Positions 48,161-61,326 are shown, counted from the first letter of the stretch. The stretch: DNA of 64,000 nucleotides from Rutidosis leptorrhynchoides (GCF_046630445.1 NC_092337.1:370441501-370505500), one strand, 5' to 3'. Notes: generated by a model not told the origin, from the letters alone. A program made the numbers and translations.

Positions 48161-51100
48161 ATGGCTCCTCGTCGTGTACGCCGCAATGAAACTCCCGAAC
48201 AAGCTCTCGAACGGATGATAGCCACCGCCGTAGATGCGGCCATGGCCGGTCACTCATCCAACAACAATAATAATAACAACCACAACAACAACAACAACAA
48301 CAATGGAGCCGGAAACTCAAACGAGGGATGCTCCTATAAAGCTTTCATGGGGTGCAAACCTCACACTTTTGATGGAACCGGGGGACCGGTCGTGCTCACC
48401 CGATGGTTTGAGCAAACGGAAGCCGTCTTTAGCATAAGCGGTTGTCGGGACCAAGACAAGGTCAAATACTCCACTCACACTTTCTCCGGAATTGCTCTAA
48501 CATGGTGGAACACCTATGTTCAATCGGTGGGTACCGATGAGGCTCATGCCCTCTCTTGGGCCGATCTAAAGGAAAAGATGATTGTTGAATATTTTCCGCG
48601 CGAAGAAACCCGAAAGCTTGAGGAAGAACTAAGAGCTTTGAAAGCGGTCGGAAACGATCTTAAAGCTTATAATCAACGCTTCGCCGAACTATCCTTGATG
48701 TGTCCTAATCTTGTTAACCCCGAATCTCAAAGGATTGAGCTCTACATGCTCGGTCTTCCAAAAAGCATCAAACAAGGGGTGATGTCATCCAAACCCACTA
48801 CTCATCAAGCCGCTATGAACATGGCTCGCCAACTAATTGAAACGGTTGACGAAATCGTAATTCCGGCACCTAAGGCCGAGGATAAATCGGGCGGCAACAA
48901 AAGAAAGTGGGAACCCTCCCAATCAAGCAACAACAACTTTGCCAAGAAATCTTTCACTTCCGACGGCAAGAAGGGTTATGCCGGGAACCTACCTCTTTGC
49001 AACAAATGCAACAAACATCACTTTGGCGAATGTAGTAAGATAATTTGCCACCGGTGCCAAGGAGTTGGTCATAAGGCCAACGATTGTAAAAGTGCCACTC
49101 CCGTTGCTCGAAAGTGGCCCAATGCACCAAAGACGGGCACTTGTTACGAATGTGGCCAAACGGGTCATTATAGAAATGCATGCCCAAAGAAGAAAGATAA
49201 CCCCAATACGCGCGGCCGAGCTTTCAACATCAACACCGAGGAAGCCCGGGATGACACTGAACTAGTCACGGGTACGTTTCTTCTCAACAATTCTTATGTC
49301 TCTTGCTTATTCGATTCGGGTGCCGATAAATGCTTTGTATCCAAGACTTTGACTCATTCTTTTAGCACTCCACCTCTTCCATTAGATACCACTTATACCA
49401 TTGAAGTGGCTAACGGGAAACTATTAAGTGCCGACACATATTACCGGGGGTGTACGTTAAACATTTTGGGTAAGGAATTTGAAATTGACTTGATACCCAT
49501 GGAACTAGGAAGCTTTGATGTAATAATCGGTATGAATTGGTTAGTCAAAATGAAATCTCACATCCTTTGTGATCTTAATGCAATCCGAATCCCTATCGAG
49601 AATGGTGAACCTTTGATCGTCTATGGCGATAAGAGTTGCACCGGACTCAACCTCGTTTCGTGTATTAAAGTTAGAAAACTACTCCGTAAGGGTTGTTTTG
49701 CGATCCTTGCTCACGTTAAGAAAGTCGAGTCCGATGAGAAGCACATCGATGATGTGCCAATTGTTAGTGACTTTTCCGATGTATTTCCCGACGAATTGCC
49801 GGGTCTTCCGCCTCATCGACCGGTTGAATTCCAAATCGATCTTATTCCGGGAGCCGCACCCGTAGCACGTGCACCATATAGACTCGCTCCATCTGAAATG
49901 CAAGAATTGCAAAGTCAAATCCAAGAACTACTTGATCGTGGTTTTATCCAACCTAGCCATTCACCTTGCGGCGCTCCGATTTTGTTTGTTAAAAAGAAAG
50001 ACGGATCCCTACGAATGTGCATTGATTATCGTGAACTAAATAAATTGACGGTTAAGAACCGATATCCTCTTCCTCGCATCGATGACCTCTTTGATCAACT
50101 ACAAGGGTCTTGTGTATATTCGAAAATCGATCTCCGCTCGGGTTATCATCAATTAAGGGTTAAGGGGGAAGATATCTCCAAAACCGCTTTCCGGACTCGT
50201 TACGGTAGTTATGAATTCCTTGTCATGCCATTTGGTCTCACTAACGCACCGGCGGTGTTCATGGATCTTATGAACCGCGTGTGCAAACCGTATCTCGATA
50301 AATTTGTTATTGTGTTCATCGATGACATATTGATCTATTCTAAAAATGAAGAAGAGCACGAACAACATCTCCGACTCGTGCTTGAACTTTTAAGACAAGA
50401 ACAACTCTATGCCAAATTCTCCAAGTGCGAATTTTGGTTAAAGGAAGTTCAATTTCTTGGTCATGTTGTAAGTGACCAAGGTATTAAAGTCGATCCAACG
50501 AAAATCGAAGCCATTAGCAAATGGGAGACTCCTACTACTCCTACTCACATTCGTCAATTTTTGGGTCTCGCCGGGTACTATCGTAGATTCATCGAAAATT
50601 TCTCTTTGGTTGCACGTCCTCTAACCGCATTGACTCACAAGGGAAAGAAATTCATTTGGGCGACCGAACATGAATCCGCATTCCAAATCTTGAAAACGAA
50701 GCTAACCACCGCACCTATCTTGTCACTTCCCGAAGGCAATGATGACTTTGTTGTATATTGCGATGCCTCAAAACATGGTTTTGGGTGTGTATTGATGCAA
50801 CGAACGAAAGTCATTGCTTATGCTTCTCGACAACTCAAAATTCATGAACGAAACTATACGACACATGATCTCGAACTCGGAGCCGTTGTCTTTGCACTTA
50901 AAATGTGGAGACACTATCTTTATGGAACCAAGAGTACTATCTTCACCGATCACAAAAGCCTTCAACACATTTTCGATCAAAAGCAACTAAACATGAGACA
51001 ACGAAGGTGGATTGAAACCTTAAACGATTACGATTGCGAGCTTCGTTACCATCCCGGGAAGGCAAATGTAGTAGCCGATGCCTTAAGTCGAAAAGAAAGA

Positions 51101-52627
51101 GCGGTGCCTCTCCGTGTCCGAGCTTTAAACATCACCATTCACACCAACCTTAATAGCCAAATTCGGGTAGCCCAAGATGAGGCTCTCAAGGATGAAAACA
51201 TCTCTCTCGAACACTTGAACGTCCTCACCTCTCGATTCGAAGTTAAAGAAACCGGACTCCGATATTTCGCCGGAAGAATTTGGGTGCCTAGTTATGGGGA
51301 TCTACGAAGCCTTATTTTAGATGAAGCCCATAAGTCACGATACTCGATTCACCCCGGTGCCAATAAAATGTACCACGACCTTAAACAACTATATTGGTGG
51401 CCGAACATCAAAAGGGACGTAGCTACTTATGTTTCCAAGTGTTTGACATGTTCCAAAGTCAAAGCCGAACACCAAAGACCGTCCGGACTACTTCAACAAC
51501 CCGAGATCCCGCAATGGAAGTGGGAAAGAATAACGATGGATTTTATCACCAAACTACCAAAAACGACGGGCGGTTATGATACCATTTGGGTTATTGTTGA
51601 CCGTCTCACCAAATCCGCACACTTCCTTGCCATGAAAGAAACGGACAAAATGGAGAAACTTGCACAACTTTACATTAAGGAGATCGTAGCCCGACACGGT
51701 GTACCTTTATCGATTATCTCCGACCGAGATGGCCGTTTCGTTTCTAGATTTTGGCGTACTTTGCAAGAAGTGTTGGGAACGCGTTTAGACATGAGCACCG
51801 CATATCATCCTCAAACCGATGGACAAAGTGAACGTACAATTCAAACCTTAGAGGACATGTTACGAGCTTGCGTGGTTGATTTCGGAAAAGCTTGGGACAA
51901 GCACTTACCTCTCGCCGAGTTCTCTTATAACAATAGTTATCACGCGAGTATTAAAGCCGCACCTTTTGAAGCACTATATGGCCGCAAATGTCGTTCACCT
52001 CTTTGTTGGGCCGAGGTAGGCGACGTGCAAATCACCGGACCCGAACTCATTCACGAAACCACCGAGAAAATCGTTCAAATTCGAGATAGGCTTAGGACGG
52101 CCCGAAGTCGTCAAAAGAGCTATACCGACAAACGACGCAACGATCTTGAATTTCAAGTCGGTGACCGAGTAATGTTAAAAGTCGCACCTTGGAAGGGTGT
52201 AATCCGTTTTGGGAAACGCGGGAAGCTAAATCCGCGGTATATTGGTCCTTTCGAAATCTTGGAGCGTATTGGAACCGTTGCTTATCGTTTAGATCTTCCG
52301 CCTCAATTGAATTCCGTTCATCCTACCTTCCATGTATCTAACTTGAAAAAGTGTCTTGCCGAACCCGATATCGTCATCCCTCTCGAAGAACTTGCTATTG
52401 ATGACAAACTTCATTTTTTGGAGGAACCGGTTGAAATTGTGGACACCTCCGTCAAGACATTGAAACAAAGCCGAATCCCGATTGTCAAGGTTAGTTGGAA
52501 TGCCAAAAGAGGACCCGAGTTTACTTGGGAAAGACAAGATCAAATGCAAAGGAAGTATCCTCATCTATTCGTGAATTCGGAAACGCAAGATCTCGAGGAA
52601 GAAACAACGACTACTACGCCTACTTAA
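48161..52627 (+). CDS. Intact gag-pol polyprotein with chromodomain (Tekay clade)
   Basis: 1488 codons without a stop. I chose the ATG at 48161 (GGAACAATGGCTCC, good plant context, [10 protein letters not shown]) over an in-frame ATG 27 bases upstream; B starts gag at the matching place. Gag: Asn-rich stretch, [13 protein letters not shown] near residue 112, then three knuckle-like segments near 279, 296 and 327 (clearest [14 protein letters not shown]). Protease LFDSGADKC near 383. Reverse transcriptase: [19 protein letters not shown] near 620, active site FIDDILIYS near 720. RNase H begins CDASKHGFG near 865. Integrase: HHCC region near 1054-1100, then [15 protein letters not shown] and QSERT with the D-D-E residues (about 1126, 1187, 1222). 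Chromodomain ([20 protein letters not shown]) near 1445, which may guide integration to modified chromatin. It makes capsid and all enzymes for copying; related non-autonomous elements could use them. All catalytic motifs look intact. Confidence 0.97.
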   Translation: MAPRRVRRNETPEQALERMIATAVDAAMAGHSSNNNNNNNHNNNNNNNGAGNSNEGCSYKAFMGCKPHTFDGTGGPVVLTRWFEQTEAVFSISGCRDQDKVKYSTHTFSGIALTWWNTYVQSVGTDEAHALSWADLKEKMIVEYFPREETRKLEEELRALKAVGNDLKAYNQRFAELSLMCPNLVNPESQRIELYMLGLPKSIKQGVMSSKPTTHQAAMNMARQLIETVDEIVIPAPKAEDKSGGNKRKWEPSQSSNNNFAKKSFTSDGKKGYAGNLPLCNKCNKHHFGECSKIICHRCQGVGHKANDCKSATPVARKWPNAPKTGTCYECGQTGHYRNACPKKKDNPNTRGRAFNINTEEARDDTELVTGTFLLNNSYVSCLFDSGADKCFVSKTLTHSFSTPPLPLDTTYTIEVANGKLLSADTYYRGCTLNILGKEFEIDLIPMELGSFDVIIGMNWLVKMKSHILCDLNAIRIPIENGEPLIVYGDKSCTGLNLVSCIKVRKLLRKGCFAILAHVKKVESDEKHIDDVPIVSDFSDVFPDELPGLPPHRPVEFQIDLIPGAAPVARAPYRLAPSEMQELQSQIQELLDRGFIQPSHSPCGAPILFVKKKDGSLRMCIDYRELNKLTVKNRYPLPRIDDLFDQLQGSCVYSKIDLRSGYHQLRVKGEDISKTAFRTRYGSYEFLVMPFGLTNAPAVFMDLMNRVCKPYLDKFVIVFIDDILIYSKNEEEHEQHLRLVLELLRQEQLYAKFSKCEFWLKEVQFLGHVVSDQGIKVDPTKIEAISKWETPTTPTHIRQFLGLAGYYRRFIENFSLVARPLTALTHKGKKFIWATEHESAFQILKTKLTTAPILSLPEGNDDFVVYCDASKHGFGCVLMQRTKVIAYASRQLKIHERNYTTHDLELGAVVFALKMWRHYLYGTKSTIFTDHKSLQHIFDQKQLNMRQRRWIETLNDYDCELRYHPGKANVVADALSRKERAVPLRVRALNITIHTNLNSQIRVAQDEALKDENISLEHLNVLTSRFEVKETGLRYFAGRIWVPSYGDLRSLILDEAHKSRYSIHPGANKMYHDLKQLYWWPNIKRDVATYVSKCLTCSKVKAEHQRPSGLLQQPEIPQWKWERITMDFITKLPKTTGGYDTIWVIVDRLTKSAHFLAMKETDKMEKLAQLYIKEIVARHGVPLSIISDRDGRFVSRFWRTLQEVLGTRLDMSTAYHPQTDGQSERTIQTLEDMLRACVVDFGKAWDKHLPLAEFSYNNSYHASIKAAPFEALYGRKCRSPLCWAEVGDVQITGPELIHETTEKIVQIRDRLRTARSRQKSYTDKRRNDLEFQVGDRVMLKVAPWKGVIRFGKRGKLNPRYIGPFEILERIGTVAYRLDLPPQLNSVHPTFHVSNLKKCLAEPDIVIPLEELAIDDKLHFLEEPVEIVDTSVKTLKQSRIPIVKVSWNAKRGPEFTWERQDQMQRKYPHLFVNSETQDLEEETTTTTPT

Positions 52628-52640
52628 ATTTCGGGACGAA

Positions 52641-52662
52641 ATTTCTTTTAAGGAGTAGGTAA
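52641..52662 (+). other. Polypurine tract region of element F
   Basis: TTTTAAGGAGTAGGTAA directly before the 3' LTR TG at 52663. Comparable to the B tract at 12331-12344. Confidence 0.7.
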
Positions 52663-55056
52663 TGTAACATCCCGCCTTTTCCATTTACTTTTCCGTTATA
52701 CTAATATAAAGTCCGTTATATGTTTATAACATCTCCCGTTGATACGCGTTTTAAATTATCTCGTTTAGGTAATTCCCGCACCCGAACGAAAGTTGAGGGA
52801 CTAAACTTGACAAGGGATCAAACCCTTGACTAGGTCAAAGGGTCAAACCCCTTTCACCCATTCATTTCCACCTCCATCTCTCTCTCTTTCTCTCTAGCAA
52901 GAACACACACTCAAAACCAAATTCATTCAATCATCATCTAAATCCGATCTAGGAGGCTTACAACAAAATAAATTACATATTCGTGATCCTCTCTTCATCC
53001 TCTTCATTTTGGTACCAACTTCATCTCGTTTGGGTAACATTTCTAAAACTCTAGATTTCTCTAAATTCGTGTTTTTGACTTGAAATGGTGTTAGTTAGTG
53101 TCTATGGCTCATTGTGATGTCGTGTATATAATTTGTATGCTCGATCTCGTTGTTTTAGTGTAACTAGCATGAACTTGAATTTTGGTGTGTTGTTCTTGAA
53201 TTTTGGATGATCATATGTTGTTAGATGTTAAAAGTTCATGTTCTAATTATGTTCCTAGTATCATTAGCTTCATTTTGATGTATAGATTGATTTAAGAAAC
53301 TTCATAAACGCGATTATTGATTTTGTGAACTTTTGGTTAGGGTTGACAACTCTTAAAACGAACTTTTGATGCATTGAATGCTTGTTAATGTTATTGATAA
53401 GTGTTTAGTTGTGTTACATGTTTCATTACCTTCAAAACGGCATATCATATGTATAAATTGGATTCCCGAAACTTAAATTTCAATTGATAAACTTGAAACT
53501 TGAAAATAAACCTCTATTGATCACTTGACGGGATTTCGGTTATAGTATATGATGTTTTTGCTTGATGAAAAGTGCTTAGTTGCGTTCCTTGTCGAAAGAG
53601 CTTTCCGATGATATAAAATACATGTTCTAATTGTTTGCGGATCATAAAATGTGATTGTTTGTGTTTTGGTTCGTCCATTTGAGGAATACAGCAAACAGGG
53701 CCTGGGAAAAGATCAGGACGCCGTCCAGATATTTGGGACGCCGTCCCACCTTTTGAACCGGGACGCCGTCTAGCTTCTCGGGACGCCGTCCCAACCTTAA
53801 AACCGGGACGCCGTCTAGCCATTTGGGACGCCGTCTAGCCATTTGGGACGCCGTCCCATTTGGCTAAAACTGGCTGTTTGCTTTGGTCATTTGACATGAA
53901 AATGTTTGCTATGCTACGGACCTCCGATTAACATGAAACTTGGCCAACATGCTCATATATGATTATATAACTTAGAAAAATTGTCGGATATCCAACCCGA
54001 CCCCGTTGACTTTTCTGTTGACTTTGACCCGACCAAGTTGACTTTTAATCAAACTTAACCAAATAATTGTGCAATCGTTCTAACATGTTTTTATACTTGT
54101 ACCTTGCATGAAACATGACAATTTGATTCACATGCTATTAGGATCGAGTCTTAACGAGCCATAGGACTAATTGAACATCTTTGACCTATCGTGTTTACCG
54201 TTATTGATACGACCTATTTGTTTAGGTCAAGACTAGCACTATCCTTCGCACACGTTATTTTGTGAAGTACTTTTCGTACGTGCACTCAAGGTGAGATCAT
54301 AGTCCCACTTTTACTCTTTTTGAACTTACATTTGGGATGAGAAAACATAAACATTTCTTTTACTAAGTGAACACAAGTACAGGAAAACAAACATTCTACA
54401 TACGAGTTTAGAACAAAATCCTCAATTCGATTATCATTAGTTACACTTGCCGGGTGTAAGCGAGAACTTATGTTGTATGGATCCATATGGGTTTGACAAA
54501 CCCTCATTCAAACGGTTCGCTACCGTTTACGAATGAGATATATTTTCGAGAAACAGTGTATGTTCTAGCACTAAGTGATGGGGTTCAATGGAAGGAAATG
54601 TTAAGCATTGATAATTGGGTGCTCGTGAAACAAACTTTTGGAATGTATTACTATTGTTTCATTGATGCAAATCTTGTGGTTCACTTGTACTTACTTACTT
54701 AAACCTATGATTTCACCAACGTTTTCGTTGACAGATTTCTATGTTTTTCTCAGGTCCTTGAACGATACATGATACATGCTTCCGCTCATTATTTGATACT
54801 TGCATTGGATGTCGAGTATATATGCATACATGGAGCGTCTTTTGACTTTACTTTAAACCGTGTCGCCTAGATTTCATTCGTATTATAACATTGTAACTTA
54901 ACTATTGGTTGAACAATTCTTGTAAACTTTGGGAACAATCTTTATTTTGAAATGAAGGCGACATATTTTGGTCAAACTTTGTCTTAAAGACTTATGACCA
55001 CGTAACGGGACCTAAGTAGACGGCGCCGTCAAACATGATTTGGTCGGGTCGCTACA
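52663..55056 (+). repeat. 3' LTR of element F
   Basis: 2394 bp, over 99.8 percent identical to the 5' LTR by eye. Differences seen: one T fewer near 52678; G/A in TTCTAATTRTGTT (53249); G/A in GATGCRTTG (53372); T/C in GGGAYGCCG (53740); T/G in ACACTTKCCGG (54450); and one extra 20 bp unit near 53834-53853. Confidence 0.96.
54291..54753 (+). other. Candidate LTR intron (F 3' LTR copy)
   Basis: Same donor, acceptor and 463 bp length as 46972-47434. Confidence 0.45.
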
Positions 55057-55210
55057 GTGAGATCCCTTGACTAAGGGATGTGAGTGTCGGGTTCTCTTTT
55101 AGAGAATTGTTATTTATGTGCATATAGTGCCTATGTGTGATATAGGTGGTTCCTTGCTCGGATATGAGGATGAAGATCATGATATACATGACTTGTGCGG
55201 ACGTTCCAAG

Positions 55211-55799
55211 GTGAGTGGAATAATTATATGTGTATGTATATAATGTATTTATTTGCGTAGCGTGAGATGTGAAGTGTCGTGGTGCTAAGACACCACATTT
55301 CACATGACGAGTGAAGTGTCAAGGTGCTAAGACACCACCTTAGGATTTAGGAAGGAGTGAAGCATCGAGGCGTTAAGATGCCACTCTAAGAAATATGGCG
55401 GGTGAAGTGTCGAGCTGTTAAGACACCACCCGGGGGTGAAGTATCGAGGTGTTAAGATGCCAGCAGGGGGTTAGTGATACGCGGTGTTAAGTGCACTTAT
55501 GGATGTTGTGAACTCCGATGGTCTTTCGCGAGCACCATTCCCTTGTATGATTGGTTAACCATGGTTATGTGTTGTAGTTGTAACATATTATATTGTGAAC
55601 TATATGCTATTGGTGATGCTAGCTTATTGTGAATTGTGGATACTTTAATATGCATTGTGATTGCATGTTTGTTGAGTTGCTAGCTCGTATGCGGTATTTG
55701 TGTAAGTGTTTGCAAGTAAGTAGATTATATATGTATATGTATAATTATTGCATTCACTAAGCTTTATGCTTACCCCTCTTATTGTTTACCTTTTTACAG
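55211..55799 (+). other. Candidate LTR intron (G)
   Basis: Donor TTCCAAG/GTGAGTGGAA and acceptor TTTACCTTTTTACAG/GT, 589 bp, in the same place as in E. Confidence 0.45.
55270..55500 (+). repeat. Hairpin minisatellite in the G LTR
   Basis: Five to six units (starts near 55270, 55311, 55357, 55401, 55436, 55473) with GTGAAGTGTCGAGGTGTTAA and AGACACCAC. GTGTC..GACAC arms form a hairpin in most units. The sequence differs from the E array, but design and position are alike. Confidence 0.82.
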
Positions 55800-56167
55800 G
55801 TATTGTGTTTGTGAAGCTAGCTAGTTGTTAGAATAGATGCGTAGGAGCGTTTGGGCTCGATGGGGTAGCTTTTGGAGATTTGGACGCGGATTGGGGATTT
55901 GGTAGTCCCCGGGATTATGCTCTTGGTATCGGGTTGGGTTATTGTGTATTAACTCGTATTTAGTGTGATTGGGTCATTATTACAAATGCTTTTGTAATGT
56001 GTAATTTGTGTACCAAGGGTCATTATAATTTGCTAAACGTATCATTACGATATTATGTTTTTGGTTAAAACAGAGTTGGAGGTGTTATGTATTACGAACG
56101 TTTTAATGGGACCTAACATATAAAAAAATGTGCTTCGTTTTTGGTAAACGGATTTGGGGTCGTTACA

Positions 56168-58572
56168 AATGGTATCAGAGTATAGTCTAAGGGAATTAGG
56201 TAGCCATGGAGTAGGTGCCTAGTCTTAGACTTATTGACAGTGGTGCGTTACTTACGGGACTTGTAGAAATACGGGTCGGATTGAGATTTGTTAGTGCCTT
56301 AGAGTAGGTGACTAACTAGGACTTGTGCTTGTCCAATGTGGGATTATGTGGGGCCTTATTTCATGTGTAAATTAGTGCCTTAGATAGTTAGTGCCTAATG
56401 TAAGTAGGCGAACTTGAACGTTGTTTTAGTGATAGTCACCTAGGTTGTAGGTTGACTTGTTGTTGCGGTGTACGTGTGTATATTTATTATTATATTGTAT
56501 ATAGGTGCATATACGTGTATCTATTGGTGCGGTGTCCTAGGGTCGAATCTATTTGAGAGATTCGGATATTTTGGCTGTTTGAGTGATCAAGTTCACAGTA
56601 AGGACTTTGGTCATTCGGGTACTAGGAGTTATCGCGTGTTATTTTGTGTGAATGTCGCGTCAGTTCGGGTAAAGTACTTTGCGTGACCATGTGAAAATGG
56701 TAAGGTATGCAATTGTAATAGTGACTGATCACCATTATTACAACCGTGTATCTTGACACCAAGCATGACATTACGAGTACCGAATGGAGGAAAGACGGCA
56801 TGGTTGGGGTAGAATTGGGACGAATTAGGAATCTTTAATTGGTTCCTAGGATATAGTGGTCTCGAGTGATGTGCTTATTGTCACATCGGGTTCTTTGTGA
56901 GTCGGGAAGTGTTACGGTGTGTTCGGTTAGTTAAGGTGAGTGAGCAAACTCACGAGTTCGGCGCGTGCGTAGTCACCCTAAGTAGTGGATGCACTATTGA
57001 GATTGTCATTGGTTGTAGTTACCCATCGTAACTAGGATGAACGACTAATGCGTGCGTGTGTGTGCGTCGAGGACTTGAATTTTGTAATGGAATGCGACAA
57101 GTCTAATGATTGTAGTTTGCGGTTACACTCGGTAGAGTGTGTGGTTAGGGGATCGTGTAAAGATTCTAGTGGTGAGTCGCCTTGGAATTGGCGAATCGAG
57201 GAGTCTTCAGGTCATTAAACTCACGGGAGTGGGACCCGTATGACGATGATTGTGTAGTGTGTTAGCGTGTTGTGGATTATAGGGTAACATTCCTAACGGA
57301 ATACCCCTTGTTGATGTGGTTGTGTCGATGTGCGGAAGAGTGTAAGATTTGGTGGTTCCAAGCATCTCTTTAGTGTTAGATGAAAGGTTTCATGAGGCTA
57401 TATCGTTTGGCCTAGTGGAAATTTCGGGTAGCGTGTGATCGCTAGGAACTTTTGATAAGACAATAAACTATAATGACATCGGGTGTATGGAACCTAAAGA
57501 TCGAGTTCCTAAAATTCGGTTGATTGTGGTGGGAGTCTGCATGACACTGCATCAGGTGCCTCTTTATACCTGCTAGTGTAATGTTCAACTCCGGTAGTGG
57601 TGTGATCACTTTGTGCTTAGGGTGACCGTGAGATGCCCTTAGAAGCAGCGGAGATTACAATAGTGATCGACGGGTGATAGTAATTCGACGGTTGCGAAAG
57701 TTGAAGTTTAAGAGCATGCAGTAAACGCTTCTTATGAAGCGACGGATGAGCGAATTTTGTTGCTCTTAAGTGTTAGACGAGTAAAGATGACCGGTGAGCC
57801 GGTGACGGACTTAATAGACGATTAGGCCGGAGGTTATGATGAAGTGTTGATATTGCGGTCGACGCAATTGTGTCGGATTGGTCACTCTTCTCCATGAGAG
57901 TGAGCCATTGTTGATAAAGGTTCGTTGGGTGGAAGGTCGGGTGATCTCGACTGAGATGCACGACTGATTAAGTGGAGTGGCTTATGCTTAGGCTTAGAGG
58001 CGTATGTAAGACTTGGGTGGAGTTCGCTTTGCGAACGATGAAGGTGCGATGTCGTCGCTTGTACGACATCTCTAGTGATTGTGTATGACGACTCTGAGAG
58101 CCTAAAGTGAAATTGCAGTGATTTGGTGTTTATGATCATTGATGAGAATGATCATGTGTGTTGTGGAATGGTAATTCCGCGGGATGTTATCACCTTGGCG
58201 GTGAGAATGTGGAGCTGAATCCTAAGTGGGGGAGTTTTTACTGCCGCCCGAGGAAGCCCCGGTGGTGTTATGTAAAGTGAAGTGTCGAAGTGTACCGTGC
58301 TAGGCCTCAATAGGGATTGAGAGTTCCTAACGAGGAAGAGTGACAGGTTGTTAATGTCGACTCAAGATCGTGCATTACGATTGTGAGTTACAATTCCGGA
58401 ATGTTATGTGTAGAGTTGTGATGATGGGATCGAATGAAGTGTAAGTCTTCTTAAGCAAGGTGGTCGTGTAGTACCAAAGTGCGGTATGAGACCAAATGTG
58501 AAGCTTGAGATCTCAGAGTGAGAGAATGAAGTTGTCGTTGCAGGTGCTCTTATAATGTAAATCTGGGTTACT
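56168..58572 (+). other. Interior of element G, noncoding
   Basis: PBS TGGTATCAGAG at 56170-56180. Then about 2.4 kb of GT-rich sequence with no frame over about 85 codons and no gag, protease or RT motif on either strand. Could be a LARD-type interior or a fully decayed gag. Confidence 0.6.
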
Positions 58573-59002
58573 TGTGACGACCCGGAAATTTCCGACCAAA
58601 TTTAAACTTAAGCTTTATAAGTTTCTGACACGATAAGCAGAATTTGTAATGTTGAATCTCAAAAAGTTTGGAACTACATTCATGTAATCAATTACCCTTT
58701 GACCGTGTTCGACGATTCACGAACAATTATGTGTATATAGATATGTATATATAATATATAACATTAACTGAAAACATTAACAAAGTATTAGATATATGAT
58801 ACTTTACATAAACATATTTGTTTCGATATATTTATCGACAGAATTAAGAGATAATATCAAATGATTGAATTATCAGATACATTATGATATGATTACGGGC
58901 CTATGTTATGAGGTCCACTGTGATTTAAGAAATCTATTTTTTTTTTACAACTCATTACTTAACCAGTATGATAAAGATAATGATATTTATATTTTATTTT
59001 AT

Positions 59003-59044
<42 letters not shown>

Positions 59045-59139
59045 GATTTAAATTAATATTATATATATTTTTATACGCGTATTATACGTACATAGTTTTA
59101 TACTTTTACTATACTTTAACTTTACCTTTACTTTACTTT

Positions 59140-59306
59140 TACTTTACTTTAACTTTAATAATTCATACTTTAATAATTCATTTTAATAATTCATACTTTA
59201 ATAATTCATACTTTAATAATCCACTTTAATAATTCATACTTTAATAATTCACTTTAATAATTCATACTTTAATAATTCACTTTAATAATTCACTTCAATA
59301 ATTCAA
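59140..59306 (+). repeat. TTTAATAATTCA minisatellite in the D LTR
   Basis: About a dozen units of CTTTAATAATTCATA / CACTTTAATAATTCA, 13-16 bp each, next to an upstream ACTTTA-rich run (59100-59140). Confidence 0.88.
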
Positions 59307-60537
59307 AAATCTAATATAAATAGAATTCAATAGGTTTCATTATTTCATAGAAACTTGAAAATATATTTCTCTAAACTCTCTCAATCGAATTACATATATA
59401 TATATATTTACTTAGTATTATTTCAAGATATTATTAGTATACATAAAATACTACGACGGAGTTATATTCAGACGATTTAAAAATAAGTTTTCAAATGGGA
59501 TAGAACTAAGGAAATTATGGGTTATAGCTATGAAGGTTATGGGTATTGATCGAGGGTATTGCTCGTGAGGTCAACCTAACGTTTATCATTTTCGTTGCGT
59601 CTACGTACTTTCCTGCAATATTGAATCACAATATTGATACGTGAGCATTCATATCTTATCTTTTATATATTAATAGTGTATCCCTGACTAGTGCTCGAGT
59701 ATATATGATTATGCATGTTTGTATGCTTAGTTTCGTCGTTAAATAGTTTATGATAAATCACGAATTTGATACATATGCTACTGAGATAAGTTATATGATA
59801 TGCATGTCGTTGAAAATCTGAAGAAAAAAAATTAATAACTTTTCATTTAGAAATCGTGTGGTTTCGATGAACGGATTAAAAGATATGGTCAACTGAATTA
59901 TCATTAATTTTAATATTATTATTAAAACGATTATTATAACTGTTATCAGTTGATGTTATTACTAAAATTATCTTTATTACTAAAAATTAATATTTTTATT
60001 GAAACTATCATTTTATTATTTTTATCATTATTATTATTATCAATATTATTTTATCAAATAAATATGCGTACAAAGATATTTTTTACCACACGTAATGTAA
60101 TTACATTAATAATACATACCACTATATTTTTATGATATTAAGTGAATTTTATAAATTTTATTATTTGAGATATATAAAAGTATATTTTTATCATATATGA
60201 ATTTTAATATAAATTTTTATTTATTAATAAATGACTTGTATTATTTAGAATAATAAGATCTGATAAATATATTTAAATATATAAAACTACTATATATAAG
60301 TTATATAATAAACATGTATAGATTTTGGAAGTCATTTTGGGTCAAGTTGACTTTTGTTGACTTTTGCATGTCGGTCTCGAGCATTAGGATTGTGATACAC
60401 TACGACTTGACCTAAATTGTTAGACAGATATTGACCAACATATAAATATATATACTTAATATAGGTTCGTGAATCCGAGACAAACACTGCATTTGTTCAG
60501 TGCCGTCATATACATAATTGCTACGAAATACAGTATT

Positions 60538-61013
60538 GTGAGTTTCATTTGCTCCCTTTTTATATATATTTTTGGGCTGAGAATACATGCGCTGATTTAT
60601 AAATGTTTTACGAAATAGGCACAAGTACTAAAACTAATTCTATGTGGGTTTAAACCAGAAATATACCCTTAGCTTGGTAACATTAAACTACTTGTCTATG
60701 TACGGTAGGCGCGAATCCTAAAGATAGATCTATTGGGTCTGACAAACCCCATCCTGACTATGGGATGCTTTAGTACTTCGAGGTTATTTTAAACACACCT
60801 GATCTGGTGTACTTCAGAGTGTAAAACATGAACGTTAAAGCTTGTTACCGGGTGCCTACAATTTATAGAATACTTTTATACACTTGCGAGTGTACGGATA
60901 TTTATAGAAACTGAAATCTTGTGGTCTATTACTATTACGGAAATGATGGATTATGATAAACTAATGAACTCACCAACCTTTTGGTTGACACTTTAAAACA
61001 TGTTTATTCTCAG
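60538..61013 (+). other. Candidate LTR intron (D)
   Basis: Donor TATT/GTGAGTTTCATTTG and acceptor GTTTATTCTCAG/GT, 476 bp. The exon flank ATTAAAG..CTTCCGCTGT after the acceptor is shared with A. Confidence 0.5.
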
Positions 61014-61315
61014 GTATTAAAGAATTCTTCCGCTGTGCATTAGCTCATTTTAAGGATATTACTTGGAGTCATTCAAGACATACTTTGAAAGACGTTGCAT
61101 TCGAGTCGTTGAGTTCATCAAGATTAATATTAAGTCAATTATAGTTGGATGTAATATGAAATGGTATGCATGCCGTCAATTTTTGATGTAAAGAAAGTTT
61201 GTCTTTTAAAAACGAATGCAATGTTTGTAAAACGTATCATATAGAGGTCAAATACCTCACGATGTAATCAACTATTGTGAATCGTTTATAATGTATATGA
61301 ACGGGTCCTTTCAGT

Positions 61316-61326
61316 TGGTATCAGAT
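61316..61326 (+). other. Primer binding site of element D
   Basis: TGGTATCAGAT, two bases after the LTR end. Initiator tRNA-Met type with one change near its 3' side. Confidence 0.82.

Larger units (their letters stand above)
45363..55056 (+). mobile_element. Element F: complete, young Tekay chromovirus
   Basis: 5' LTR 45363-47737, PBS, uninterrupted gag-pol, PPT, 3' LTR 52663-55056, and a perfect GTGAG target duplication (45358-45362 and 55057-55061). The LTRs differ by about four substitutions plus one 20 bp repeat-unit gain and one T. It inserted into the LTR of G. All parts needed for retrotransposition appear present. Confidence 0.96.
55057..56167 (+). repeat. 5' LTR of element G, second part
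   Basis: Resumes after F with the GTGAG target copy and ends TTGGGGTCGTTACA at 56167, two bases before the PBS. Holds a hairpin minisatellite (55270-55500) and a candidate intron (55211-55799). Confidence 0.8.
44144..58572 (+). mobile_element. Element G: Ty3-type element with noncoding interior, split by F and D
   Basis: 5' LTR in two pieces (44144-45362 and 55057-56167, about 2.3 kb once F and one target copy are removed), PBS at 56170-56180, then about 2.4 kb of interior to 58572 where D begins. The interior shows no gag or pol motif. Either G is a LARD-like noncoding element or its genes lie beyond D. Confidence 0.75.
58573..61313 (+). repeat. 5' LTR of element D
   Basis: Starts TGTGACGACCCGGAAATTTC and ends GAACGGGTCCTTTCA; 2741 bp. 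Contains (TA)n at 59008-59042, an AT-rich minisatellite at 59140-59306, and a candidate intron at 60538-61013. Confidence 0.87.
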
